A stretch of DNA of 64,000 bases, taken from NCBI GenBank assembly GCA_922989275.2, contig OV277861.1, positions 15,090,540-15,154,539 of the forward strand, given 5' to 3'. The DNA is from Gari tellinella. Taxonomy: Eukaryota; Mollusca; Bivalvia; Cardiida; Psammobiidae. A program made the translations under genes and the position numbers. The notes under the pieces were generated by a model. It was not told the origin of the DNA. It saw nothing but the letters and a program-made list of their open reading frames with translations, and did not search any database. Within the stretch, counting starts at the first letter, position 1, and each line of letters starts with the position of its first letter. Positions 10,976-21,305 of the stretch are shown here, in pieces.

Positions 10976-11672
10976 CAGGGCTGCCATTTCTCCGGGTTTT
11001 TTATCCTAGCAGATGGAAGGTTGAAACAGGCTGAAAGTAAAGCAGATTGCGCCCTAGGCCTTAAAAAAAAAGATGTGTGTTTCCGGTTTCCCGACCGACC
11101 CTATTTTTTTACCCCCGACCCTAAAGTTTTTAAAGAAAAATTAAAGCGGGGAAGGGGCCATTATTCGGCACCCGTTACAGAAGGAAAAAAAGGCTTGTGT
11201 TAAAAGCAAACACACCACATTTTTTATTAAAATATAATACCGGTATTTATTTGATGCAATGGTTTTCAGATTGAAACAAGAACTATTTCACATAATTATA
11301 TTATGAAATACCTTACAATTGAAACTTGCAAATCAAGATAAATCATTTCAGACACTTTCAATGTTGAATACAACAAGAGCAAGGTCATTATTTGTCATAT
11401 AAACCCATCCTTTGATTGTAAAAAAAATCGCATATATGGATAATGCCCTATATAAAAACTTTTTAAAAAATAAAAACTTTTTCCTACCGACCTACCCTAA
11501 AATTTTGAGAGGGTGAAACCAGAAACACACATATTTTCTTTTAGGCCCTATTAGCAGTTATGTGTTTTCAAAACAGCATATGGGGTAAAGGTAAGATTAG
11601 TATAAAATTGCGTCTGAAAAAAATGAAAATTTGAAATCTTAGGATTTTTGTCATCAACTTATGGCAGCCCTG
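10976..11672 (-). mobile_element. family K element with nested insertions
   Basis: Left end CAGGGCTGCCATTTCTCC, right end CTTATGGCAGCCCTG, so the ends are inverted relative to the copy at 10521. It contains family A hairpin fragments near 11020-11065 and a separate MITE (11079-11535). Confidence 0.55.
11079..11535. mobile_element. family G MITE (TGTGTGTTTCYGGTTTC ends)
   Basis: Terminal inverted repeats TGTGTGTTTCCGGTTTC and GAAACCAGAAACACACA. The flanks read CCTAGGCC and TAGGCCCTA, suggesting a target duplication that includes TAGGCC. The interior has paired CCCGACC/CCTACC tracts and no ORF. Confidence 0.5.
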
Positions 11673-11958
11673 AGGAAATATTGTTTATGGTGCATATTCA
11701 TGTCTGTATTACGTATATATACAGTGGAAGAATACATTAAAGGCGTAAAAAGCATACGGGGTATTAATTATGGGTTTAATTTCACATATTTATAATATAT
11801 GATGACTGGTCTAACGTACTTGACTGTTTGTAAGTTAAAGGCCTTTAAATTATACAGGTTCATAGTGTTTTGCTCTTTTTTAAATTAATTCTAATACATG
11901 TACAAGTTAATTTGGGAAGGCTGCATGTATGCATGTATTAATCAAATATTCTCATTAT

Positions 11959-12178
11959 TTAACCCTTTCCACGCCATAGGCGGCTTAATTACTGAGTCAA
12001 CTTTGCAAAGAGTTTGGCTCTTGATCAGATGCCGCGTAAAAGCGATGTCTAATCAGGATCCAAACTGTTTGTCACTCTTAACGATATTTATTCAGCCAAA
12101 CTGCTCTAAATCTTCTTTAAAGTAAAGTTTAGACAATATTTCAAAAGCAGACGATAAATTTTGACGTTAGAGGGTTAA
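11959..12178 (+). mobile_element. family C MITE
   Basis: TTAA flanks with CCCTTTCCACGCC at the left. The hairpin near 12005-12070 (GATCAGATGCCGCG / GATGTCTAATCAGGATCC) is imperfect. It ends AGAGGGTTAA. Confidence 0.7.
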
Positions 12179-12386
12179 ACAACCTGAATTTAACGTCTTT
12201 TATTTAAATGGCAAATCCTGGACTATATAATCTGATTATAAACTCTGGGTGTATTTGTTTATTACACCTATTGCCTGTTGAACCCAATCAATAAACCCTT
12301 AAGAGGTTTAGGTGATATTATGGTAAATGGGTCAATATCAAACTTGTCGTCTGTTATTGAACGGGTCACACGAACGGATTTTACAG

Positions 12387-12888
12387 ATCTCAGAACGAGG
12401 CTACCAAAAAGTTTCGCATTGGACAGTTGTTCTCGTTGTGGCAATTTGAGGAACTCAAGGAACTATACCTCAGCCCTGCTGACCATAAATTGCTGGAGGC
12501 TTTGGTTACCGACGAAATGCCGCCGGGAAGGATTCCGTCGGCCCCTAAAGGCAAGTCTAGAATCAGACCGAGTTCGGCAGCGGCGAATATCCAGAGTCAT
12601 CCGTCGTACTCGTCGGGGCTGTATGATCAAGTTTCAATCCGACCAGCCACTGCCGCCGGCTCTTCAAGACGCCCCGAGCCGACAGGTGTCGCCCAGAGAC
12701 CCGCTACCCAGGCGGCAGGGGCCAGGCGACAATGGCGGGGACCTCAGAGAGAAGATACCCCTAAGGACATTCACAAGCAGCCCCGACGACTAACAATCGG
12801 CGCTGTAGATGGAATTGCGAGTGACACCCACAAAATAAACCGACCAGGATTTGTTCAAGGAAGCCAGGCACAGATATTAAAGAGCAAG
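12387..12888 (+). CDS. WDR49: WDR49-like exon 2 (disordered N-terminal region)
   Basis: The acceptor is GGATTTTACAG and the donor GTAGGA, giving residues 16-183. An in-frame TGA at 12358-12360 and the absence of an early ATG show that it needs an upstream exon; exon 1 fits in phase. A leucine-rich helix-like stretch (about 27-58, FRIGQLFSLWQFEELKEL) is followed by a Ser/Pro/Ala/Arg-rich region. That region has three spaced copies of R-P-x-[ST]-x-A-A (starting at 76, 101 and 120), probably disordered. GC content is clearly above the surroundings. A second open frame overlaps (12278-12793) but lacks this splice logic. The exon leaves in phase 0, matching exon 3 as well as being bypassable by the intron 2 candidates. 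Confidence 0.7.
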
Positions 12889-13570
12889 GTAGGAATATTC
12901 ATAGTTTTTGCCTTTATTTTCGGGGTTGATTTCTGTTTGTTTACATTCTTGATTGATTGGCAGGTGCGAGCTGTCGCTCGCTTTGTCCGGTTGCCAAACA
13001 GGAGCACAGTAGCCGCATATACACACTTACACTTATTCATAAATCAGATAATTAGGGTTGGAAAATAACAAATTATATAAAGTCAAAGTATTTTTTACTT
13101 TTCTGAACTTTTATTTTACTGTATAATGCGGGGGAAAAGTTTGAGAAGTAATTAAACTTCCACATGGGTAATCCAATATGGCGGATTTTGTTGTAGCAAC
13201 TTGTTGACTTCCGTTTCACGTGTACGGGTTGTTTACAAACAGGTTGTAAACTGACTACCGACTATAAAACACCCAGATTGAATAAATAATCAAAGATTTG
13301 TGCGTTAAATTGTCTTTCGTGACGAAAATCATTAATTCACCGAGAAGAATCTCATTACGAGCCAGCCCTGATGCATTGAGCTTTATTGATCTGCTCATAA
13401 TTGATCAAATGAAGCAGACAATAACACCATTTACAATAACGCTAGATCACATCAAATACTTTAATGGTTTCAATATCTAAGATATAGCTACGAGTATGCT
13501 TTTGAATTGAAGACTGTCATAGTAAAATAACGAGTTTGATCTAAATTAAACCTGAATTTGACCAATATTA

Positions 13571-14000
13571 TACAGTAAAACCCCGTGATTGCGACCACTA
13601 AAAAGAAGGCTAATTGGGGGGCTAATTGATAGAATGAAATACAGGGACATGAGTGCTTGGAGCAAGATAAAAGTAAAACAGACTTTCTGTTTTACTTTCA
13701 CCAGCCTTAACCCATTACCCCATAGCCAGTCTAAATTTGAAGACAGGTGAACACTTAAAGCAGATTGAAAGTAAAGCAGAATGCGCCTAAAGGCGCATTC
13801 TGCTTTACTTTCAGCCTGCTTTAAGCTACCATCTGCTACAATTTAGAAAATATTTCTTATGATACATTGTCATGAGACTCATGAATGTGTTAAACAATAG
13901 TATTTTCTTCATTGGAGGAATAAAATAAAGGCATATTTATGGGGTAATGGGTTAAGCGTATAGTAATTAACACAATTCCAGTGGTCGTAATTATAAACTT
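13571..14000 (+). mobile_element. family F MITE split by a family A insertion
   Basis: TACAGTAAAACCCCGTG at the left with AGCAAGATAAAAGTAAAACAG, and ACACAATTCCAGTGGTCG at the right. The right terminus is degraded. A family A copy (13707-13955) sits in its hairpin region. Confidence 0.65.
13707..13955 (+). mobile_element. family A MITE (nested in F)
   Basis: TTAA-flanked, with textbook ends CCCATTACCCCATAG and TGGGGTAATGGG. The palindrome apex is GCGCCTAAAGGCGC near 13792. Confidence 0.9.
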
Positions 14001-14211
14001 CTTTAAAAAATAAAGACCTTCTTTTATAATAAATGGCTACAGTGAAACATGTGCTAATTGGCAATTAAAAATAATGCTAAAATGGCAGCAGCTTTATACA
14101 AAAAGGTAGTAAAGCAGACAGCTCGTATAATCATAGATCTGTCTGCTTTACTTTTGTTTGACATTAATATTTGTTTATAGATCTTATGCTTCTTCAAAAA
14201 ATGACCCTTAG

Positions 14212-14407
14212 CAGGGCTCCAGATAAGTGGGGTATTTCAAAAACTAAAATCTTTATTTTTGCTTTATAAACCCTATGGTGTCGCCACTCATTAGAATCGT
14301 CTCTTCGAGACGATTCTAATGAGTAGTAACACCATAGGATTTGGTGCTAAAATGAGTGAAAAAATGTTGGATTAGATCAGTTTACCCCCCTCTTATCTGG
14401 AGCCCTG
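14212..14407 (+). mobile_element. family E MITE
   Basis: CAGGGCTCCAGATAAG to CTTATCTGGAGCCCTG, with a near-perfect hairpin at the centre (apex GTCTCTTCGAGAC). The flanking CCTTAG occurs on both sides, so a 6-bp target duplication is likely. Confidence 0.9.
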
Positions 14408-14445
14408 CCTTAGCTCATTTACACCTGAAACTTCAAATGGACAAT

Positions 14446-14626
14446 CCAGAGCTCCAGATTAGGGGAGTAAAAACTAAAATCTTTATTTCTGCATTAAACC
14501 CTACGGTATTACCTACTCATTAGAGTTTCTAATAAGTAGTATCACCATAGGATTTGGTGCTGAAAAGAGTGATAAACTATTGGATTTCTTCAATTAACTC
14601 GATCTTATCTGCATGCAGGAGCCCTG
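14446..14626 (+). mobile_element. family E MITE, shortened hairpin
   Basis: CCAGAGCTCCAGATTAG to GCAGGAGCCCTG. The hairpin has lost its GTCTC arms (CATTAGAGTTTCTAATAAG). Confidence 0.75.
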
Positions 14627-15526
14627 GACAATCCCTATTTCCAATCAGGTCCAGTACACTTTTTGAAATTTATAGGTTGGTTTAACAATATGTTGCAAAT
14701 TTAAATGACAAACTGCAGATCCTGATCAGAATCCGTCTGACCAGGCTCCACACAGTTTAAAATTACAGAAAAGATAGCATTTTCAAGACAACAACTTGTT
14801 TAAAGTTAATAATTGAAAAAAAAAGACCCAAGTTGTTCTACAGGTTAATCTATTCAACACAGATATCCAGATAATACTTGTTATATGAGCCAGTACACAG
14901 AATTAAATTGTTAGTGTAAAAATGATGAATTTCAAACAGTGTAGGTCCAGATCAGAGGCTGCTGTCAAAATGCTCCTTAATCCATTTGTATACTGAATTA
15001 ACAGATGACTACTACCAGTATGTGGGCAACAGTCACAAGTAACAATGTGATTTTGATATTGCTTTTCCTTTCATTGGCTGACTTTCTTTAACTTATTTAA
15101 TGCTGAATAAATATTTCTGCTGAAAATGCTGTCTTCTCTTTCAGAAATTGACTCTTTTATTCTCTACTTGTTTAGGATAGTCTAAGGTCTATAGAAGCAA
15201 ACAGCATGGATTCTGATCAGACTATTGGTTACTTGGCAATTGCTCTGCGTCCAAACTGTTTACAATGGTCAAGAAAATTTGGTTCCCACATTAAAAGGTT
15301 ACCTGTAATTGATATTGATCAGCAACCTACATTCTACTGACTTTTCATTAGTGCTAATTATCTGCTTTCAATAAGGTAGTCATTTATTATTAATAACCAT
15401 TAAACCTCTAAGCTGACTTTGAATGAGATATTGAGATAAAGTTCCAGGTGATGTTATATGGCGAAGTTCTTGAACAGTAACATAGTCATGAGTGAGCTTG
15501 GGAATACATGTATAGAAAGAATTAAA
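14627..15526. other. intronic DNA with hairpin remnants
   Basis: Diverged remnants of family B/C hairpins (for example AACTGCAGATCCTGATCAG near 14708 and TGTAGGTCCAGATCAGAGG near 14940) without recognisable ends. No coding signal. Confidence 0.4.
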
Positions 15527-15829
15527 GACAGAGCTCCAAATAAGGGGACAAAAACTTAAATCTTTATTTCTGCATTAAATCCTCATTAGAATCGTTTTTC
15601 AGTGGAGGAATATAATTGAATGCGTAAAAGCCTAAAAGGGCAGTATTTATGGAGTAATGGATTAAATGATATATCCTCATGCCTCCAAGGAACCCTATAT
15701 TGTGACTGCTCATTAGAATCGTCTCTTTGAGAAATTCTAATGAGTAGTCACAATGTAGGGTTTGTTGGACACATTAGGAAAATGAATGTTTATGTTTGAT
15801 TTTAACGTCTTACCTGGATCCAGCCCTGG
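15527..15829 (+). mobile_element. family E MITE carrying a family A fragment
   Basis: CAGAGCTCCAAATAAGG start and ACCTGGATCCAGCCCTG end. Between CTCATTAGAATCG and the second hairpin, part of the right end of family A (GTGGAGGAATATAATTG ... GGAGTAATGGATTAA) is embedded, as if by insertion or conversion. Confidence 0.65.
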
Positions 15830-15910
15830 AACAACATGATGTATGATAGCTGTAACACAGTAACTAGGATAGTATGTTGATTAATAATTTATTGTTAACC
15901 TTATAATCCC

Positions 15911-16093
15911 TTAACTGCCTAATCCCAAGTACAATAGTTAATTTGCAAACAGTTTGGAACCTGATCAGATGCCGTGTAATGCGGCATCTGATCTGGATCC
16001 AAAATGTTTGACACTCATTACCATATTACTTAATGTTTAAATTTGAGGAATAAAAACAGACAACCTTTGACGTCATGGCAGTGAAGAAGTTAA
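15911..16093 (+). mobile_element. family C-like MITE
   Basis: TTAA flanks. The hairpin reads CCTGATCAGATGCCGTG / GCGGCATCTGATCTGG with GTTTG arms. Confidence 0.75.
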
Positions 16094-16276
16094 TAATTTA
16101 TTATTTACCTTAATCAGATTTCTTTGATGATACTATTTGATTGTGTTGGCTGCTCAATAATACCTGTGATCAGCTGTCAGGATGTATCTGGTTTTCTTCC
16201 CGGAAATCACTGCGGTTCATTTGTATGCCATGCTTCGGTATTAGAGAATTTGGATACCGGTAAAACAGATTTAAAA

Positions 16277-16504
16277 ATGGCAGAAAGCCTTTCAAGTGAA
16301 TACTATAATGATTTCTTGGAATATTTGGAAGAGGAGGAAAGGAAGAAAGTTGTTCAGGAGATAAAAGTTCTTGAGGATAAAGCGGTATCTGGGTTTGGTG
16401 TGAGGGTTCGGCAGCTGGTTGCTCCGCTGTTGTTTCCTATCCGGAGAGTCAGTGGACATATTGAAAGGGAGAAGAAGGAGGAGTTCTCCTATAGTAAAGG
16501 ATGG
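16277..16504 (+). CDS. candidate alternative 5' exon 5x-1
   Basis: The ATG sits in AAAAATGG context and starts a 76-codon frame ending in phase 0 at a GTAAGG donor. The peptide has an acidic helix-like start (residues 10-22, NDFLEYLEEEERKK) and a basic-acidic tail (EREKKEEFSYSKGW). Composition is coding-like. The frame stays open upstream to 16124, and a CAG at 16178-16180 would also give a phase-0 acceptor, so an internal cassette exon (16181-16504) is the alternative. It could splice in frame to 49877. The family is not recognised. Confidence 0.45.
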
Positions 16505-16584
16505 GTAAGGGTACAGATGTACCTTGTCGTTGACCACTGCATGCTGCACAGGTATTTGGAATGGAGTTTTGGTCCACTAGTTAT

Positions 16585-16998
16585 TTAATCCATTACCCCA
16601 TAGCCTGTTAAATTTCTAGTGTTGAAGATAGGAGATCACTTAAAGTAGGTTGAAAGTAAAGCAGAATGTGCCTTAAGGCACATTCTGCTTTACTTTCAAC
16701 CTGCTTTAAGCTACAATCTGCTAGGATAAAGGAAATAGCTATTCGTACTGTACATTTTCTTAATTATATAAAGTGGAACTATTTCTAGTGTTGAAGATAT
16801 GAGATGGCTTAAAGTAGGTTGGAAATAAAGCAGAATGTGCCCTACTTTCTACCTACTTTAAGCTACAATCTGCTAGGATAAAGGAAATAGCAATTTTGTA
16901 TAGTACATTTTCATGACTATACAAAGTGGAACTATTTTCTTAAGTGGATTAATAAATTAAATGCGTAAAAATGGGGTATCTATGGAGTAAGGGGTTAA
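16585..16998 (+). mobile_element. family A MITE with duplicated hairpin unit
   Basis: TTAA flanks. CCATTACCCCATAGCC left end, GGAGTAAGGGG right end. The segment from TAGTGTTGAAGATA to CTAGGATAAAGG appears twice (near 16618 and 16786), so the element has two hairpin centres. Confidence 0.85.
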
Positions 16999-17033
16999 CA
17001 CCTTTTGGCATGTCTGTTCATTAAACTCTGTAA

Positions 17034-17165
17034 GGGAGAAGAAGGAGGAGTTCTCCTATAGTAAAGGATTGGTAAGGGTACAGCTGTACCTTGTGGTTGA
17101 CCACTGCATGCTGCACAGGTATTTGGATTGAAGCAACAAGGTCATTTGGTTTACTAGTTATTTAA
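17034..17165 (+). pseudogene. duplicate of the 3' end of candidate exon 5x-1
   Basis: This repeats 16467-16588: the last ~38 coding bases, the GTAAGG donor and ~80 intronic bases, at high identity. One change turns GGATGGGTAAGG into GGATTGGTAAGG, which keeps the donor. No start or upstream part of the exon is copied, so it is a partial exon duplicate. Confidence 0.75.
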
Positions 17166-17381
17166 CCCTTTACATTTTTACCTCTTTAATTTATTCCTTC
17201 AAACCAGAAAATAGTTCAATTTCTACAGTCATGAATATGTATCATTAGAAATATTTTCTATTTGGAGATGTAGCTTAAAGCTGAGGCTTAAAGTAAAGTA
17301 GAATGCGCCTTACTTTCAACCGGCCTTAAGTGGTTACCTAACTTCAAAACTAGAAACAGGCTATGGATTAAAGGATTTTAA
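17162..17381 (-). mobile_element. family A MITE, reversed, eroded
   Basis: TTAACCCTTTACATT to CAGGCTATGGATTAAAGG. The hairpin is reduced (AAAGTAGAATGCGCCTTAC). Confidence 0.7.
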
Positions 17382-17811
17382 ACCCATTACCCCGTAGACT
17401 ATTTCTAGAATTCAGCTAGATGACCACTTAAAACAGATTGAAAGTAAATCAGAATGCGCCTAAACAGGGGCAGGAAATTCCACTTGTCCATTCCTCCTAC
17501 ATGCATTTTCCCGTCTTTGTCTACTGTGCAGGGTGAGTGCATTTTTTGGGGTTTTGCCTTCATTGTCTTTTATGCAGACATTTATTACTGAGAGACAAAT
17601 TTCAGAGTTTTCGACCCCTGTCAAGGTGCTTTCTGCTTTACTTTCAGCCTGCTTTAAACTACAATCTGTTAGGATATAGGAACTATTATTTATGGTGCAT
17701 ATTCATAACTGTATATAAAGTGGACCTATAAAAAAATTATATTATTATTCTTCAGTGGAGGATTAAATTACAGGTGTATAAAAACTGGGTATCTATGGAG
17801 TAATGGGTTAA
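17378..17811 (+). mobile_element. family A MITE with ~165-bp insert in the hairpin loop
   Basis: TTAA flanks. The left arm AAAACAGATTGAAAG and right arm CAGCCTGCTTTAAAC are separated by foreign sequence (about 17465-17625: ACAGGGGCAGGAAATTCC ... CGACCCCTGTCAAGG) that has its own short inverted ends (CAGGGGCA / GACCCCTG). Confidence 0.75.
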
Positions 17812-17825
17812 TACCGTTTGGCATG

Positions 17826-18060
17826 TCAGTTCTTTTAACCCTTATAAAGCTGAGTAACTGTCATATGCTGAAATTAAATCTTGTTTGTTGGTATTTAATA
17901 TTTGCTTCTCACAGACCTCTTTCAGAAACCAGATTCAACTGGCAAACAGTTTGACTCCTGATTGGGACTCATGTTTAGTGGGACCATGTGACTTAGATTG
18001 AAAATGTTTGCAAATGTCCGCAATACAGATTATCAGTGTTGAAAGAGTTGATTGTGCATG
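17826..18060 (+). mobile_element. eroded family C-like MITE
   Basis: TTTTAACCCTTATAAAGC start, AACAGTTTGACTCCTGATTGG and AAAATGTTTGC hairpin remnants, and GTTGAAAGAGTTG end. Confidence 0.45.
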
Positions 18061-18468
18061 TCTCTTTGATATAGAAACACCATCAGAATGATCGTTACTA
18101 AGCTTGGTTGTAAAGTAATTTCTATCATCTAAGGTATTGGTTTAGCATGGCATTAACATCCTATTAAGTTGAATGAAACACTTTTGGTATCTTTTGATAT
18201 TGTTTGATGTCACAAATATTTGTTGTATGATTCCACTAAGTTGTTGAAATTTGTGCATTTTGCAATTCGATTCATTTAACCATAGCTCCAGATAAAAAGA
18301 GTACATCGTAAATGTAAAACTTATACTAAATTCCAGAATAATGGATAAAACAAGGTCCTGTGTATCAGTGTAAAAGAACCAGAGGGCTCTAACAAAAAAA
18401 AGAAAAGAGTAAGGCATAGCTTATAGGGTTCCTCTGAGTCTGAGCAAGTATTGAAGATAGGTGAACAC

Positions 18469-18760
18469 TTAACCCATTACCCCATAGCCTGTTTCAGAAA
18501 TTCTAGATTTGAAGACAGGTGATTACTTAAAGCAGGTTGAAAGTAAAGCAGAATGTGCCTTTAGGCACATTCTGCTTTACTTTCAGCCTGCTTTAAGCTA
18601 CCGTCTTCTAGGATATAGCCTGTTTTAAGCTACCGTCTTCTAGGATATAGAATATACTTCTTATGGTACATTTTCATGACTGAGTAAAGTGGAACTATTT
18701 TCTTCACTGGAGGAATGAATTAAAGGTGTAAAAAGGTGAATGTATGGGGTAATGGGTTAA
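18469..18760 (+). mobile_element. family A MITE nested in another family A copy
   Basis: TTAA flanks and typical ends. The flanking host reads GATAGGTGAACAC before and AGCAGGTTGAAAG after, so it landed in the TTAA at the base of another A hairpin. The segment CTACCGTCTTCTAGGATAT is duplicated inside. Confidence 0.85.
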
Positions 18761-18908
18761 AGCAGGTTGAAAGTGTATCCTTCAGAAGCTTTCAGCTTTG
18801 ATTGCAGCCTGATTTAATCTTCCAACTGTCAAAATACTGAAGAAAAGTATCTAATGGTTCTTTAACAGGAAATGTAGAAATATGAAATTTAATTCTATAA
18901 GGTGTCAA

Positions 18909-19160
18909 TTAACCCTTTACCTCATAGCCTGTTTCTAGTTTTGAAGACAGGTGACCAATTAAAGCAGGTTGAAAGTAAAGCAGAATGTGCCTTAAGGCAC
19001 ATTCTGCTTTACTTTCAGCCTGCTTTAAGCTAAAACTTGCTAGGCTATATAAAATATTTGTAACGGTAATTGTTCATGAAGGTATAAATTGGAACTATTT
19101 TCTTCAGCAGAGGAATAAATTAAATACACTAAAAGTCGCTTCTATTGGGGAAAGGGTTAA
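18909..19160 (+). mobile_element. family A MITE
   Basis: TTAA flanks. CCCTTTACCTCATAGCC and GGGGAAAGGG ends. The palindrome has a CCTTAAGG apex. Confidence 0.9.
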
Positions 19161-20116
19161 ACATGTCTTTATGATGGGAAAAGGGCAAAACATTTTCATT
19201 GATCTATATTTTCTCTTAAATATGGATTTTGATGAGTGTCAAATAGTTTGGGTACTGACTGGAATCCGGGCTTTTCTGTGATTGGTCTGGTTAAAAACTG
19301 TTTGCAAAATTAATATGGGCGGCGTTGTGTTTGAAATTGGAAGGAAAATTTTTATGATTTGTTCTTTAGCTGTCAAATTTGAGTTATTAAGTGAATTATG
19401 ATTAATCCTTAAAACTGCTGCTATTAGTATATATTTAGGCTTATTTAAAACACTTGTTTTCATTTAGATCAGACAAATCCAAAATGAGCTGTCTTAGCAG
19501 GGTCTTGACTGTTTCTTTTGGGATCAATCTGACACTAATCCGCACTTCTTCCTTTGGGAAAAAATCCATATTTTATTAGCCAATGTAATAGTTCAGAGTG
19601 ATAGATGTTCATAGTGGGCAGAGTTTTATATATGAATATCCAACAGGAGAAACAGTTAAAAAAAAAAGAAATGTCCTCAGCATTAATTTAAGACAGGCAG
19701 CAACTACTTAATTGGTAAAGGGGAAAAACTCTTGATGTTTACAAGTTACTTCAAATTTAGTTATTTCCCTTCCCTATATTTAATTCAACTTGAGACAGTT
19801 CTTGTTTGTAGTTCTAAGCCAATAACTCAATGTACATGTATAAAGAACAAACAGTCACATGCTGATCAGAAATCAGTGATGATATTCCAGCATATGCTTA
19901 GAATGGCATTACCCTTATAATGCTGAAATCTCAAACGGACTTTTCTTCCATTTTCTGACCAATGACCAGGTAATATAGACCATCAAAGGGCTTTGTCCCT
20001 ATACTATTTAAAAATGTGACAAAAAGTTTGGTCCCTGATCAAAGGACTCCTTTCCATGATCTGGATCTACAATGTTTGCAAAAGATATACCGGTATTATT
20101 TATTTGGCTCTCACTG
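19161..20116. other. intronic DNA, little recognised
   Basis: No exon signal. A family C-like remnant (CCCTGATCAAAGGACTCC ... GATCTGGATC) lies near 20030-20080. The ORF at 19732-19920 has no splice context. Confidence 0.4.
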
Positions 20117-20621
20117 TACAACCCTTTACTCCATAGAGATACTTTTTAACGCCTTTACTTTGTTCCTCCACTGAAGAAATTTTTTCCAATTTATATAGTC
20201 ATGAATATATATTGTAAGAAATGTTTTCTATATTCCAGCAGATGGAAGCTTAACCCATTACCCCATAGCCTGTTTCTAGTTTTGAAAATAGGTGACTTCT
20301 TAAAGCAGGTTGAAAGTAAAGCAGAATGTGCCTTAAGGCACATTCTGCTTTACTTTCAGCCTGCTTTAAGCTACTACCTGCTAGAAAATAGATAATATTT
20401 CTTAGGAAACATATTCATGTATGCATAAATTGGAACTATTTGCTTCAGTGGAAGAATATATTAGAAGCGTTAAAAGGCGTCTTTATAGGGTAATGGGTTA
20501 AAGCAGGCTATAATTTAAGGCAGACTGCACCTGAAGGTGCAATCTGCTTTACTGTCAATCTGCTTTAAGTGGTCGTCTGTCTTCAAAACAAAGGAACAGG
20601 CTATTGGAACAAAGGGCTAAG
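20117..20621 (-). mobile_element. family A MITE (reversed) interrupted by another A copy
   Basis: Left part CAACCCTTTACTCCATAG ... CAGATGGAAGC, right part AGCAGGCTATAATTTAAGG ... GGCTATTGGAAC. The two are split at the TTAA at the hairpin base by the copy at 20250-20501. Confidence 0.8.
20250..20501 (+). mobile_element. family A MITE (nested)
   Basis: TTAA flanks, CCCATTACCCCATAGCC left end, GGGTAATGGG right end, intact palindrome. The host continues on both sides. Confidence 0.9.
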
Positions 20622-20847
20622 TGTTAAATTCTAAATGAGTAAAGCTACTTGTGATTTAGATGATAAATTCTGTATGAAAGGAGTTGATGGAAATCTAGAT
20701 CTAAATGGTCCATAACAGGTGTCAAATGGTAGCTATATTTATGTGCATTTTTCTTTAAAGAGGTATAAAAGAAATATTTAAATGAATTTAAGATGTCATT
20801 TCATATCATTTTATTTAGAGCATTTCTTTTCCATAGTGAAGTTTTAA

Positions 20848-21027
20848 CACATTCACCCATAGTTTCATTTCAGTACTGAAGACAGATGATTGCTTAAAAC
20901 AGACTGAAAGTAAAGCAGAATGCTCTGTGTATCATCAGTTCTGCTAGGATATAAGAAACGTTTCTTATTGTACGTATTCATGACTGCATGGAGCAATAAA
21001 TTAAGGGCTCATTGTGTAATGGGTTAT
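20848..21027 (+). mobile_element. internally deleted family A MITE
   Basis: CACATTCACCCATAG ... AAAACAGACTGAAAG, then directly the right flank (CTGCTAGGATATAAG ... GTAATGGG). The second hairpin arm is missing. Confidence 0.7.
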
Positions 21028-21305
21028 AAAGTGAATTTTATGGATTAAAATGTGCTTCTTTAACATTTATAATGTGACAGGGTGAATTATAAGGTAATTT
21101 CTATTCATGAAGTAAAGGTATACAAGACATAACAGATCACTGTCAGATATATTGTTACTGCATGCTGTCATAAGTATTAAGTTACCCTACAGTAGAATCT
21201 TCCTAGTTTGATTACTAAACTCTTAGGGTACTGCAACGACTCTTTTATGCAAAAAAAATGAGTTTGTATTGGTTATATTTCATAAGTTATTGCCAAAGTT
21301 AAAGT

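Noticed and set aside
12278..12793. 171-codon + strand ORF overlapping exon 2
   Set aside because: It overlaps exon 2 in another frame and extends into the part upstream of the acceptor. The exon 2 frame has matching phases with exons 1 and 3, and the disordered composition typical of N-termini. This ORF reads mostly as Arg/Ser-rich frame shadow.
13298..13480. 60-codon + strand ORF
   Set aside because: It ends at a stop without a donor nearby, has no acceptor, and the composition is not distinctive.
16292..16549. 85-codon minus-strand ORF
   Set aside because: It is the antisense shadow of candidate exon 5x-1 and has no splice sites of its own.
17500..17540. Short ATG frame (MHFPVFVYCAG) before GTGAGT
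   Set aside because: It ends in phase 2, incompatible with exon 3, and lies within the insert of a MITE loop.
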